Origin: UMGS1696 sp963642885
GTDB lineage: Bacteria; Bacillota; Clostridia; Oscillospirales; CAG-272
NCBI GenBank assembly: GCA_963642885.1
Contig: CAVIJI010000043.1
Span: 1-17,960 of the forward strand
Direction of reading: 5' to 3'
Length of the DNA: 17,960 nucleotides
The translations under genes were made by a program, and so were the position numbers. How positions within the stretch are numbered: the first letter of the stretch is position 1; every line of letters begins with the position of its first letter. Below the pieces are notes generated by a model. It saw nothing but the letters and a program-made list of their open reading frames with translations, made no database searches and was not told the DNA's origin. Below, piece after piece: positions 1 to 7,595 of the stretch.

Positions 1-94
1 ATGACAGGTGCACGCACGTTGAATATGCACCGTAAAAATAAAAATATAACAAAATTAAATATAAAAATACAGGTCGTTTTTTATGTAAAAACTC

Positions 95-123
95 TTGATT
101 ATTTGAGCGATATCGTTTATAAT
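95..123 (+). promoter_or_regulatory. Sigma-A-type promoter of the dcw cluster (upstream of mraZ)
   Basis: TTGATT (95-100), a 17-base spacer, then a perfect TATAAT (118-123), in an AT-rich stretch. Transcription would start near 130, leaving a 5' leader of about 48 bases before mraZ with its AAGGGAGG ribosome binding site at 161-168. Nothing else convincing is seen in 1-94 apart from a 6-bp inverted repeat (7-12/26-31). Confidence 0.8.
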
Positions 124-177
124 ATTAGCAAGTGAAGCAAAATGGAGATAAAATTAACGAAAGGGAGGATAATAGAG

Positions 178-597
178 ATGCTGACCGGAAAATACAGCCA
201 TTCACTTGACCCGAAAAACAGAATCATTATCCCCTCGAAGTTAAAGGATCAGCTCGGAGATACAATCACGATTCTTCGCGGAAGCGACAAGTGTCTGACA
301 CTGTATTCCGCTGAGGAATGGGAAATGTACGCGAAAAAAATAAGCGAAATGCCGAAGACAAAGGTTCGCGAGCTGACGCGATATCTCTATTCTCACTCAC
401 TTGAGGTACAGCCTGATTCACAGGGCCGTGTAATGCTTCCGAGCGAGATGCTGGAATATGCGGGAATAACAAAAAACGTTATCACGATCGGATGCGGCAG
501 ATATGCGGAAATTTGGTCTGAGGAAATATGGAACGAGCAGCATCTCGATGAGGAACCCGAGAACTTTACCGAAATGCTTCTTGAACTGGGGCTGTAA
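178..597 (+). CDS. mraZ: MraZ, division/cell-wall cluster transcriptional regulator
   Basis: MraZ is a ring-forming DNA-binding protein of the SpoVT/AbrB-like fold that sits first in most dcw clusters and controls its own operon. The 139-residue product has the expected tandem pair of half-repeats, each with the D-x-x-x-R signature: D11-R15 in SLDPKNRIIIPS and D80-R84 in QPDSQGRVMLPS. Length is typical for the family. I start at ATG 178 because GGAGG (164-168) lies 9 bases upstream and the protein then begins MLTGKYSHSLD as in other MraZ; an in-frame ATG at 142 would add 12 unconserved residues and has no ribosome binding site. It is separated from rsmH by only 2 bases. The usual TGGG-type MraZ boxes are not obvious upstream. 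Confidence 0.97.
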   Translation: MLTGKYSHSLDPKNRIIIPSKLKDQLGDTITILRGSDKCLTLYSAEEWEMYAKKISEMPKTKVRELTRYLYSHSLEVQPDSQGRVMLPSEMLEYAGITKNVITIGCGRYAEIWSEEIWNEQHLDEEPENFTEMLLELGL

Positions 598-599
598 AC

Positions 600-1538
600 A
601 TGGAATTTTCACACGTTTCGGTAATGGCGAAAGAGGTCATAGAATCTCTTAATGTGAGCCACGGAGGAATTTTCGTTGACTGTACCGCGGGAGGCGGAGG
701 ACATTCGTATGAAATCGCCAGAAGACTTCCCGAAGGTTCACGCCTTATATGCCTCGACAGAGATGATGAAGCCATAGAGGCATGCACGAAAAGACTCGAG
801 GATTACAGCGGTAAATTCACAATAGTGAAGTCGAATTTCGTAAATCTCGGTGCCGCCCTCGATTCGTTGGGCGTTGACAAAATAAACGGTGTTATGTGGG
901 ATTTGGGCGTTTCTTCGCACCAGCTCGACGACGGAGAACGAGGCTTCTCGTACTCGAAAGAAGCTCCGCTTGATATGCGCATGGATCGTGAACAAAGCAA
1001 GACGGCGTATGATGTTGTGAATACGTATTCGGCGGAAGAGTTGACGAGAATTTTGCGTGACTACGGGGAAGAAAAATTCGCCTCGAAAATAGCGCGTGAT
1101 ATAGTTGCCGTGCGTGAAATAAAACCGATTGAGACGACTGTCGAATTAGCGGACCTTGTTTCCGAATCGATTCCGGCTGCGGTCAGAAAAAAAGAAAAGC
1201 AAAATCCCGCGAGAAGAACATTTCAGGCCATAAGAATCGAGGTTAACGGAGAGCTCGATGCCATAGAACCGTCGATAACGGCAGCTGTGGAAAGGCTCGA
1301 ACCAGGAGGACGGCTCGCGGTGATTACATTCCATTCGCTTGAGGACAGAATCGTCAAAGAATGCTTTAAGAAGCTGTCCGAAGGCTGTACGTGCCCGCCC
1401 GAATTTCCGGTTTGCGTGTGCGGAAAAAAACCGAAAATTAACTTGATATCGAAAAAACCGATTTTGCCGTCGCCTGAGGAGGAAAACGAGAATCCCAGAT
1501 CGCGAAGTGCGAAGCTCAGGATAGCGGAAAAATGTTAG
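600..1538 (+). CDS. rsmH: 16S rRNA (cytosine(1402)-N(4))-methyltransferase RsmH (MraW)
   Basis: SAM-dependent enzyme that N4-methylates C1402 (E. coli numbering) in the decoding centre of 16S rRNA; cytosolic. The 312-residue product matches the family along its whole length: the SAM loop GGGGHS (31-36), DLGVSS (101-106) followed by QLD and RGFSYSKEAPLDMRMD (114-129), NPARRTFQAIRIEVN (202-216), and GGRLAVITFHSLEDRIVK (236-253). The C-terminus carries the common cysteine pairs C263/C265 and C272/C274 and ends in ENPRSRSAKLRIAEK. Start ATG 600 is 2 bases after the mraZ stop, so translation is probably coupled. No anomalies are seen. Confidence 0.98.
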   Translation: MEFSHVSVMAKEVIESLNVSHGGIFVDCTAGGGGHSYEIARRLPEGSRLICLDRDDEAIEACTKRLEDYSGKFTIVKSNFVNLGAALDSLGVDKINGVMWDLGVSSHQLDDGERGFSYSKEAPLDMRMDREQSKTAYDVVNTYSAEELTRILRDYGEEKFASKIARDIVAVREIKPIETTVELADLVSESIPAAVRKKEKQNPARRTFQAIRIEVNGELDAIEPSITAAVERLEPGGRLAVITFHSLEDRIVKECFKKLSEGCTCPPEFPVCVCGKKPKINLISKKPILPSPEEENENPRSRSAKLRIAEKC

Positions 1539-1559
1539 AATAATTTCAGGAGGAGAGCC

Positions 1560-2384
1560 ATGACTTACCAAAGACGTGAATATGTCCTTGCCGATAAGCT
1601 GAAGAGCGAATTCAAAGAGCGCGGAAAAGATGTCAGCGGTATTCGTGCTTCTTCCACCTCCGAGCTTATGAGACGAGCCGCGATGAACGGTGATCCGCAT
1701 GAAAACTGTGCCGAAAACGCTTTCAGAGAAAGCTACAACAAGCGTGCGTCGAATAATGCATACGCGAATCAAAGAAACCGGCCGGGGCGTACAATGAACG
1801 ATGCATCCGGAAGCGTGCCGAGAAAGAAAAACACAAATTATTCGAACCGTTACGATAGGCAGAGTACAAGCGGCGGAGCTGCCATGGCAAGCAGAATGAA
1901 TCAAACCGCATCGGGTAAATCGCTTAACGGAAAGCCGTTTAACGTAAAGCGTCAGCTCGGCGTAAAACCGCTTAACGAGAAGCTGAGAAACGAGGTCAAG
2001 GACACAACGAGAAAAAAGCTTCCTTTCGGATTTGTGGCTTTTCTCGGGGTAGCGGTAGTGATGGTTATGTTTCTCATAACACAGATATCGAATGTATACG
2101 AGACTGCCAATGATGTTGCGCAGCTTGAGAATAAACTGTCGCAGATGCAGGTTGAAGCAAACGAGTTAAAGCTGCAGCTTGACGAAAAGAACGATATTCG
2201 CGAGATAGAGCAGATTGCGACAACGAAGCTCGGTATGGCAAAGGAAGATACAATGCAGAGACGGTACGTAACACTGTCGGATGGCGAGAGAATAGAAGTC
2301 ATTGATAATGCCGAAACCGAAGAAAACTCGGGCGGAATCATGCTTTCGTCGATTGTATCGGCTATAGAAAAATTATTCGATTAA
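1560..2384 (+). CDS. ftsL: FtsL-like divisome protein with long N-terminal tail
   Basis: Small bitopic divisome protein, expected to form a coiled-coil complex with FtsQ/DivIB and DivIC-type partners and to activate the FtsW-PBP synthase. AGGAGG (1548-1553) lies 6 bases before the ATG. The 274-residue product has a hydrophilic Asn/Arg/Ser/Lys-rich region (1-155), one membrane segment (about 156-176), then a Leu/heptad coiled coil (about 184-212) and a short extracellular part ending in an amphipathic segment (259-273). Membrane segment plus coiled coil, and position between rsmH and the class B PBP gene, identify it; primary sequence is poorly conserved in this family. FtsL is usually about 90-130 residues, so the tail is unusual. 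A DivIC/septum-formation-initiator assignment is the alternative. Confidence 0.8.
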   Translation: MTYQRREYVLADKLKSEFKERGKDVSGIRASSTSELMRRAAMNGDPHENCAENAFRESYNKRASNNAYANQRNRPGRTMNDASGSVPRKKNTNYSNRYDRQSTSGGAAMASRMNQTASGKSLNGKPFNVKRQLGVKPLNEKLRNEVKDTTRKKLPFGFVAFLGVAVVMVMFLITQISNVYETANDVAQLENKLSQMQVEANELKLQLDEKNDIREIEQIATTKLGMAKEDTMQRRYVTLSDGERIEVIDNAETEENSGGIMLSSIVSAIEKLFD

Positions 2385-2394
2385 CGATTTTCGT

Positions 2395-2424
2395 TTGACG
2401 AATAATAAACAAAGTACGCATAAT
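2395..2424 (+). promoter_or_regulatory. Candidate promoter upstream of the PBP gene
   Basis: TTGACG (2395-2400, 5/6 match to -35), an 18-base spacer, CATAAT (2419-2424, 5/6 match to -10). It starts 11 bases after the ftsL stop. Predicted transcription start is near 2431, at the foot of a stem-loop. It would allow the PBP gene and downstream genes to be transcribed apart from mraZ-ftsL. Sequence match only. Confidence 0.55.
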
Positions 2425-2428
2425 ATTT

Positions 2429-2462
2429 GCGGGCTGCATTTGAATCCCGGATGGCAGCCCGT
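2429..2462 (+). promoter_or_regulatory. GC-rich stem-loop in the ftsL-PBP intergenic region
   Basis: CGGGCTGC (2430-2437) pairs with GCAGCCCG (2454-2461), 8 bp plus a G-U closing pair, with a 16-base loop. The following tract (TTACTTTTC) is a poor U run, so it would be at best a weak terminator for the upstream transcript. It begins exactly where the candidate promoter at 2395-2424 would start RNA, so it could equally be a 5'-end stabilising hairpin. The rest of the 132-base gap shows nothing else clear. Confidence 0.5.
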
Positions 2463-2516
2463 TACTTTTCAAAACAGATAAATGCGGGATGAAATGATGC
2501 AGTCAGGGGCGTGCGA

Positions 2517-4862
2517 ATGAATAGCGGTCAGAATCGTACAAGCAGAGTAAAAGTTCGGTGGATGATGTTCTTTTTCGGAATTTTTATGCTTTGTGCGGTA
2601 CTCTTGATAGTGAAATTGGCGTGTTATCAGATAAGAGATTATGATTACTATCAGTCGAAGGTATTATCTCAGGTAACGAAGCAGGCTACGGAAAACGCCG
2701 TGAGAGGCACAATAACCGACAGAAACGGTAATATTCTCGCGACAAACATAAAAGTATACGATGTCGTTGTATCTCCGAAGGACATAATGGATCACATCGA
2801 ACGCGATAACGCCAAGAATTCGGATAATGACAGCGACAACGATGTGCATTATGAGTTCACCGACAGTGATTACGGCATATATTATTCGGGCAGACAGCTC
2901 AACGAAATGATTGCCGAGGTGCTGTCGAAATACCTTGATGTGGATAAAGACACGATACTCGCACAAGAGAACAAGGCAGGCAGATACTATGCGCTCATAA
3001 AAAAGCAGATCGATGCCAATTTAAAGGAGACAATAGATAATTTCATATCGCAGTTCGATATTGACAATGAGATTTATTTTACCGAATCGTATAAGAGATA
3101 TTACCCGAAGGGGGACTTGGCTTGCCATGTGATCGGATTTACGAATTCGGAGGGTGTGGGCGTGTACGGCTTGGAAGCCTACTACAACAACCTTCTCGAG
3201 GGCACATCGGGCCGTTACCTGCTTGCACGTGACGGAAAACAAAACGATATGCCGTTTGAATTCGAACGTACTATCGAGGTTGAAAACGGATATAATTTAA
3301 CGACTACGCTCGATATGTATATCCAGTATGAGCTTGAAAATCAGTTAAAGAAAACTTACATAGAGTCCGGTGCGGCTGACAGAGTTTGCGGTGCCGTTTA
3401 CGATGTTGATACCGGCGAGGTTCTCGCAATGGCTACGTATCCGTCATTCGATCTGAACGATCCGTATACAATTGACGAGTATTCACAAGCCGAGCTTGAT
3501 GCGTCGGGATTGACGGAGGGCAGCGACGAGTATAAAACCGAGTACAACAGGCTTATGTACCGCATGTGGAATAATAAATGCCTGACCGAAACATACGAGC
3601 CAGGTTCGACCTTCAAGGTTGTTACGAGCTGTATGGCTCTCGAAGAGGGAGTTATCACACCTGAAACTCCTTTCTATTGTGCGGGCTCGCTTGTGGTTGA
3701 CGGATGGTCAAAGCCTATATCGTGTGCAGAACACAGCGGACACGGTGCGGTTACGTTCCGCGTGGGACTTCAGCAATCATGCAACCCCACGTTGATGCAG
3801 GTTGCGGCACTGATAGGACGCGAGAAATTTTACTACTACTTCAAAGCGTTCGGATACGGAGGAAAAACGGGTATCGATCTTCCCGGAGAGGTCGGAACGA
3901 TATATGCATCGTATGAAGATTTTTCGGGGGTTTCGCTTGCCGTATATTCATTCGGACAAACCTTCAAGACAACGGCTGCTCAACAGCTCAGAGCGATAAC
4001 AGTGGTTGCGAACGGCGGCTATCTCGTAACTCCGCATCTTTTGCTTGAAATAACGGATGATGACGGGAATACGGTACAGACATACGAATCCACAACAGTA
4101 CGTCAGGTAGTAACGGAAGAAACATGCAAAACCCTGACCGATATTTTGGAGGAGGGTGTTGCTACCGACGGAGCTGCTAAAAATGCTTACGTAAAAGGCT
4201 ACAGAGTTGCCGCTAAAACGGGAACCTCCGAGAAAAAGGATGAGTTCGACGAAAACGGCAATACACCGTACAGAGTAGGTTCAACTGCCGCTTTCGCACC
4301 TGCCGACGATCCGCAGATATCCGCGATAATCGTTGTCGATAAGCCGCTGAAAAGCGCGGTGTACGGCGGTACAGTTGCGGCACCGTACATATCGAATCTT
4401 CTGTCATATGTACTGCCTTACATAGGCGTTGAACCGCAATATACTACGGATGAACTTGCCATGCTTGATGTTACGCTTTCGAATTATATCGGTTCAACCG
4501 TGGAAAATGCGACAAATGACTTGTCGTGGCGCGGCTTTTCGTATGAAATAATCGGAAACGGCACTACCGTCACGGCACAGACACCGGAGGCGGGAGCGAA
4601 AATTTCGAGTGATACGGGTCTTCTTGTTCTGTATACCGGAGACGAAACACCCGCGGATACGGTTGAAATACCAGATCTGATGGGCATGAGTGCTTATAAC
4701 GCAAACAATACAGCTGTTGCTCTCGACCTGAATGTTACATTCTACGGCTCGACAAACGGTTCGACAGCAACGGTAATCAATCAATATCCCGCGGCGGGAA
4801 CGAAAGTACCGAGAGGTACGATAGTAGAAATAGAGCTTCGTCACCTTGACGGAACAGACTGA
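2517..4862 (+). CDS. ftsI: Class B penicillin-binding protein with two PASTA domains (FtsI/PbpB/SpoVD-like transpeptidase)
   Basis: D,D-transpeptidase that cross-links septal peptidoglycan with FtsW; membrane-anchored, catalytic part outside. The 781-residue product has a short basic N-terminus, one membrane anchor (about 16-37), a PBP dimerisation/pedestal region starting with RGTITDRNGNILATN (about 63-77), and a transpeptidase domain with all three active-site motifs: S364-T-F-K367 (nucleophile Ser), S421-C-N423 and K567-T-G569. Two PASTA-like domains follow (about 645-710 and 717-775; PDLMGMSAYNA, QYPAAGTKVPRGT). I prefer ATG 2517, since AGGGG (2505-2509) is 7 bases upstream; an in-frame GTG at 2511 sits only one base from that site. 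PASTA domains occur in both vegetative PbpB and sporulation SpoVD, so the sequence does not say which; sole presence in the dcw cluster favours the vegetative role. Confidence 0.95.
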   Translation: MNSGQNRTSRVKVRWMMFFFGIFMLCAVLLIVKLACYQIRDYDYYQSKVLSQVTKQATENAVRGTITDRNGNILATNIKVYDVVVSPKDIMDHIERDNAKNSDNDSDNDVHYEFTDSDYGIYYSGRQLNEMIAEVLSKYLDVDKDTILAQENKAGRYYALIKKQIDANLKETIDNFISQFDIDNEIYFTESYKRYYPKGDLACHVIGFTNSEGVGVYGLEAYYNNLLEGTSGRYLLARDGKQNDMPFEFERTIEVENGYNLTTTLDMYIQYELENQLKKTYIESGAADRVCGAVYDVDTGEVLAMATYPSFDLNDPYTIDEYSQAELDASGLTEGSDEYKTEYNRLMYRMWNNKCLTETYEPGSTFKVVTSCMALEEGVITPETPFYCAGSLVVDGWSKPISCAEHSGHGAVTFRVGLQQSCNPTLMQVAALIGREKFYYYFKAFGYGGKTGIDLPGEVGTIYASYEDFSGVSLAVYSFGQTFKTTAAQQLRAITVVANGGYLVTPHLLLEITDDDGNTVQTYESTTVRQVVTEETCKTLTDILEEGVATDGAAKNAYVKGYRVAAKTGTSEKKDEFDENGNTPYRVGSTAAFAPADDPQISAIIVVDKPLKSAVYGGTVAAPYISNLLSYVLPYIGVEPQYTTDELAMLDVTLSNYIGSTVENATNDLSWRGFSYEIIGNGTTVTAQTPEAGAKISSDTGLLVLYTGDETPADTVEIPDLMGMSAYNANNTAVALDLNVTFYGSTNGSTATVINQYPAAGTKVPRGTIVEIELRHLDGTD

Positions 4863-4896
4863 TAAAGTCGGGAAGTCTCGGAATTTATGTTAAGCT

Positions 4897-5011
4897 TGCG
4901 ACACGGAAAAAACTGCGGTTGTTATCATGGCTTTCCGTGGACTTAGCATTTGATATGGAATATTAGAGAATCTGATTACGGTAATAGTTTGACAATTGAG
5001 AACGTGTCGCA
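4897..5011 (+). promoter_or_regulatory. Paired inverted repeats in the 209-base PBP-murF spacer
   Basis: Two perfect inverted repeats share bases and so exclude each other. TGCGACACG (4897-4905) matches CGTGTCGCA (5003-5011), 9 bp over a long range; CACGGAAA (4902-4909) matches TTTCCGTG (4932-4939), 8 bp. The 7-mer GCGGTTG also appears twice (4915-4921 and 5014-5020). No U run follows, so neither is a simple terminator. A perfect TTGACA (4989-4994) has no acceptable -10. The spacer contains no open frame worth calling and no remnant of murE that I can recognise. Confidence 0.4.
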
Positions 5012-5071
5012 TCGCGGTTGCTTTAACTCGATTGCGGCATATCCTCGGAAATCAGATCAGGGGGGTTAATA

Positions 5072-6532
5072 ATGAGTGTAGATCTCAAATTAAAGCAATT
5101 GACGGCTGCGGAGATCAGCCGTGAGATTAACGGAGAGCTTAAAATATATAACGGTGCGGATCCCGAAAAAATACAGAATGTTATATCGACAGATTCAAGA
5201 GAATCGGGAAACGGAGTGATTTTCTGTGCCATCAAGGGTCAGAATGCCGACGGAAACGATTTCATAGCATCGGCGATAGATGCCGGAAGCGATTGCTTTA
5301 TCTGCCAGAATGTTCCGGATGCCGCGGTGAATTCGGGTAAACCCTTCTGTGCCGTAATTGTTGAGGATACAATAATGGCCCTCGGAAATCTTGCGGCATA
5401 TTACCGCAGGTTCTCGAATGCTAAATTCGTTGCCGTTACGGGAAGCGTCGGTAAAACCACAACAAAAGAATTTATATATGCCGTTACATCGGCATCGTTT
5501 AAAACACATAAAACTCAGGGCAACTACAACAATCAGTTGGGTTTGCCGCTGACTATATTCGGAATCGAGCCCGATGACAAGGTAGTAGTACTCGAAATGG
5601 GTATGAGTGCACTCGGTGAAATCGAACGCATGTCGAAAATAGCACGTCCCGATATAGCTATCGTAACCAATATCGGAACATCACACCTTGCGTCACTGGG
5701 AACACGTGAGAATATATGCCGTGCCAAGCTCGAAATAAGAGCAGGTCTTCCCGAAAACGGAGTACTTCTTCTTAACGCCGATGAACCCCTCCTGTTTAAT
5801 CAATACGAAGTGCTCGAGAAAAAGCCGAAGCTTATGAGCATATACAATCGCTGCGGAGATTTCCGTGCGGTTAATATAAGACAGAAGCTCGACAGCATAG
5901 TTTACGATCTCATTTATTCAAGCAAAGCTGTTACAAACGTTGAGATTCCCGCACTCGGTAAACATAATGTGTACAACTCACTTGCCGCATATGCGGTCGG
6001 TGTTATACTCGGTATGCCCGACGACGCGATAAGACGTGGCCTTAAAACATTTGTAGGCGCCGATATGAGACAGAAGATTTATGATGTCAGCGGAATCACA
6101 ATCATCGATGACTGCTATAACGCAAGCCCCGAGTCGATGAGAGCTGCTATCGATGTTCTTGTTTCTATGGCGGCGAAAAAGCATGCACGCCCGATGGCTC
6201 TTCTCGGAGATATGCTTGAGCTCGGTGAGTATTCACGCCTTATGCACGACCAACTCGGACAGTATGCAGCTCAAATGCAGGTGCAGAAGTTGTTCTGTTA
6301 CGGCATGATGGCTGACATTGTCGCCGAGGCGGCAATTAAAAAAGGCATACGCGCGGATAATGTATATGTTTTCTTAGATACACGCGATCCTCAGGGTATG
6401 GCCGATATGATTCTTCAGACTATAGAACCGGGCGACATTCTTCTGGTAAAAGCAAGCCGTGCCGTTCAGGCCGAAAAAATCATTGACTGCATAAAAAAAC
6501 GTAAGCTTCGCAAAGTTAAAACCAAAAAATAA
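5072..6532 (+). CDS. murF: UDP-N-acetylmuramoyl-tripeptide--D-alanyl-D-alanine ligase (MurF)
   Basis: Cytosolic ATP-dependent ligase that adds D-Ala-D-Ala to UDP-MurNAc-tripeptide, the last step of soluble precursor synthesis before MraY. The 486-residue product has the Mur-ligase three-domain order: N-terminal substrate domain (about 10-105, with STDSRESGNGVIFCAIKGQ), central ATPase domain with P-loop TGSVGKTTTKE (123-133), NYNNQLGLPLTI, EMGMSALGEIERM and TNIGTSHL, and a C-terminal domain with DDCYNASPESM and GDMLELG. NYNNQLGLP and EMGMS distinguish MurF from MurC/D/E. The ribosome site AGGGGGG (5059-5065) is 6 bases before ATG 5072. It follows the PBP gene directly where murE is usual in related clusters, and mraY begins 21 bases after its stop. 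Confidence 0.97.
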   Translation: MSVDLKLKQLTAAEISREINGELKIYNGADPEKIQNVISTDSRESGNGVIFCAIKGQNADGNDFIASAIDAGSDCFICQNVPDAAVNSGKPFCAVIVEDTIMALGNLAAYYRRFSNAKFVAVTGSVGKTTTKEFIYAVTSASFKTHKTQGNYNNQLGLPLTIFGIEPDDKVVVLEMGMSALGEIERMSKIARPDIAIVTNIGTSHLASLGTRENICRAKLEIRAGLPENGVLLLNADEPLLFNQYEVLEKKPKLMSIYNRCGDFRAVNIRQKLDSIVYDLIYSSKAVTNVEIPALGKHNVYNSLAAYAVGVILGMPDDAIRRGLKTFVGADMRQKIYDVSGITIIDDCYNASPESMRAAIDVLVSMAAKKHARPMALLGDMLELGEYSRLMHDQLGQYAAQMQVQKLFCYGMMADIVAEAAIKKGIRADNVYVFLDTRDPQGMADMILQTIEPGDILLVKASRAVQAEKIIDCIKKRKLRKVKTKK

Positions 6533-6553
6533 TACGCAAAGGGTTCGAATCAT

Positions 6554-7561
6554 ATGAATTATATCATAATGTATTTCTCTGCACTGATTTTAACGTTTCT
6601 CAGTACAGTGCTGATTTTAAAAAAGCTTATACCGATATTGAAAAGTCATAAAATGGGGCAGAGGATACTCGAAATCGGACCGAGATGGCATAAAAACAAA
6701 GAAGGTACACCATCTATGGGCGGTATAGCGTTTATCATACCGACAATAGTGTTCGGCATGATATGCGCGATATACCTCGGAATAGTAACGACTATAAGAG
6801 AATCACTGCCGCTGCTGCTTACACTCGCACTCGGTTTGGCGGGCGGACTTATCGGATGTATTGACGATTCCGCCAAATTCAAAAAGAAACAGAACGAGGG
6901 ATTGACGGCACCTCAGAAATTCGCACTGCAGTTAGTCGTTTCGGCGATTTATCTGATCGGTATGAAGCTGGTGTGCGGTATGAATACGGAAGTTTATTTT
7001 CCTTTCATAGATAAAAGCGTTGACTTCGGCATTTTCTTTTATGTAATCGCAATGCTCTTGATGACAGGTATAATGAACAGTGTTAACCTTACCGACGGTA
7101 TTGACGGACTTTGTTCGAGTGTAACGCTTGTTGTGGGAATATTCTTCAGCATAGCGGGATGCGTAAATTCATTTACCGAGCCCGACGGAACACTTACCGC
7201 TTTGGGCGCATTGCTTATAGGCTCATGTGCGGGATTTCTTGTTTATAATTTCTATCCCGCAAGAGTATTTATGGGTGATACAGGTTCACTTTTCCTCGGG
7301 GGACTTGTTGTCGGCGGTGCATTTATGATGAATAATCCGCTGCTCGTTATTGTTTTCGGAATTATATATGTTATCGAATCTGTATCCGTGATTATGCAGG
7401 TAACATATTTTAAGCTTACACACGGAAAAAGAATTTTCAAGATGACTCCCATACACCATCATTTTGAAAAATGCGGTTGGTCTGAAGTTAAGATAGTAGT
7501 TGTCGCTTCTGTTGTTACCGCCGTCGCCACTGTACTGGCATTGGTGTTCGGACTCAGATAA
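6554..7561 (+). CDS. mraY: Phospho-N-acetylmuramoyl-pentapeptide-transferase (MraY)
   Basis: Integral membrane enzyme that transfers phospho-MurNAc-pentapeptide from UDP to undecaprenyl phosphate, giving lipid I. The 335-residue product is within the family range and is mostly hydrophobic helices. Family motifs in order: GPRWHKNKEGTPSMGG (42-57), the Mg-binding DDSAKFKKK (104-112), NLTDGIDGL (178-186), FMGDTGSLFLGG (239-250) and TPIHHHFEK (298-306). A weak AAAGGG site (6538-6543) is 10 bases before ATG 6554; an in-frame ATG five codons later is the alternative start. It lies 21 bases after murF and 34 bases before the ftsW start; no murD lies between mraY and ftsW. Confidence 0.97.
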   Translation: MNYIIMYFSALILTFLSTVLILKKLIPILKSHKMGQRILEIGPRWHKNKEGTPSMGGIAFIIPTIVFGMICAIYLGIVTTIRESLPLLLTLALGLAGGLIGCIDDSAKFKKKQNEGLTAPQKFALQLVVSAIYLIGMKLVCGMNTEVYFPFIDKSVDFGIFFYVIAMLLMTGIMNSVNLTDGIDGLCSSVTLVVGIFFSIAGCVNSFTEPDGTLTALGALLIGSCAGFLVYNFYPARVFMGDTGSLFLGGLVVGGAFMMNNPLLVIVFGIIYVIESVSVIMQVTYFKLTHGKRIFKMTPIHHHFEKCGWSEVKIVVVASVVTAVATVLALVFGLR

Positions 7562-7595
7562 CATTCTTGCGAATTACGCAAAAAGGAGGTCACTG

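Noticed and set aside
7..31. GGTGCA/TGCACC inverted repeat at the left edge
   Set aside because: A 6-bp stem with a 13-base loop and no T run on either strand; the gene it might terminate is outside the window.
1..135. 44-codon open frame from the first base
   Set aside because: It runs through the mraZ promoter elements, is Asn/Lys/Ile-rich as AT-rich noncoding DNA tends to be, and has no visible ribosome site.
142..177. Upstream in-frame ATG for mraZ
   Set aside because: No ribosome site before it, and the 12 added residues cover the real ribosome binding site AAGGGAGG and are not MraZ-like.
130..177. MraZ boxes (TGGG-type repeats) in the mraZ leader
   Set aside because: GTGAA, TGGAG and GGGAG are present but at uneven spacing (11 and about 20) and one is the ribosome site itself; too weak to call.
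1146..1904. Long minus-strand frame opposite rsmH and ftsL
   Set aside because: It is antisense to two convincing genes, has no ribosome site and no recognisable motif; a shadow of coding bias.
2511..2516. GTG start for the PBP gene
   Set aside because: It lies one base from the AGGGG site; ATG 2517 has correct 7-base spacing. The difference is two residues.
4989..5017. Promoter before murF built on a perfect TTGACA (4989-4994)
   Set aside because: No acceptable -10 hexamer at 15-19 bases spacing; the region is GC-rich there (ATCGCGGTTG).
7500..7595. Longer N-terminus for FtsW reaching into mraY
   Set aside because: It would overlap the mraY 3' end by 62 bases; ATG 7596 has an excellent AAAGGAGGT site.
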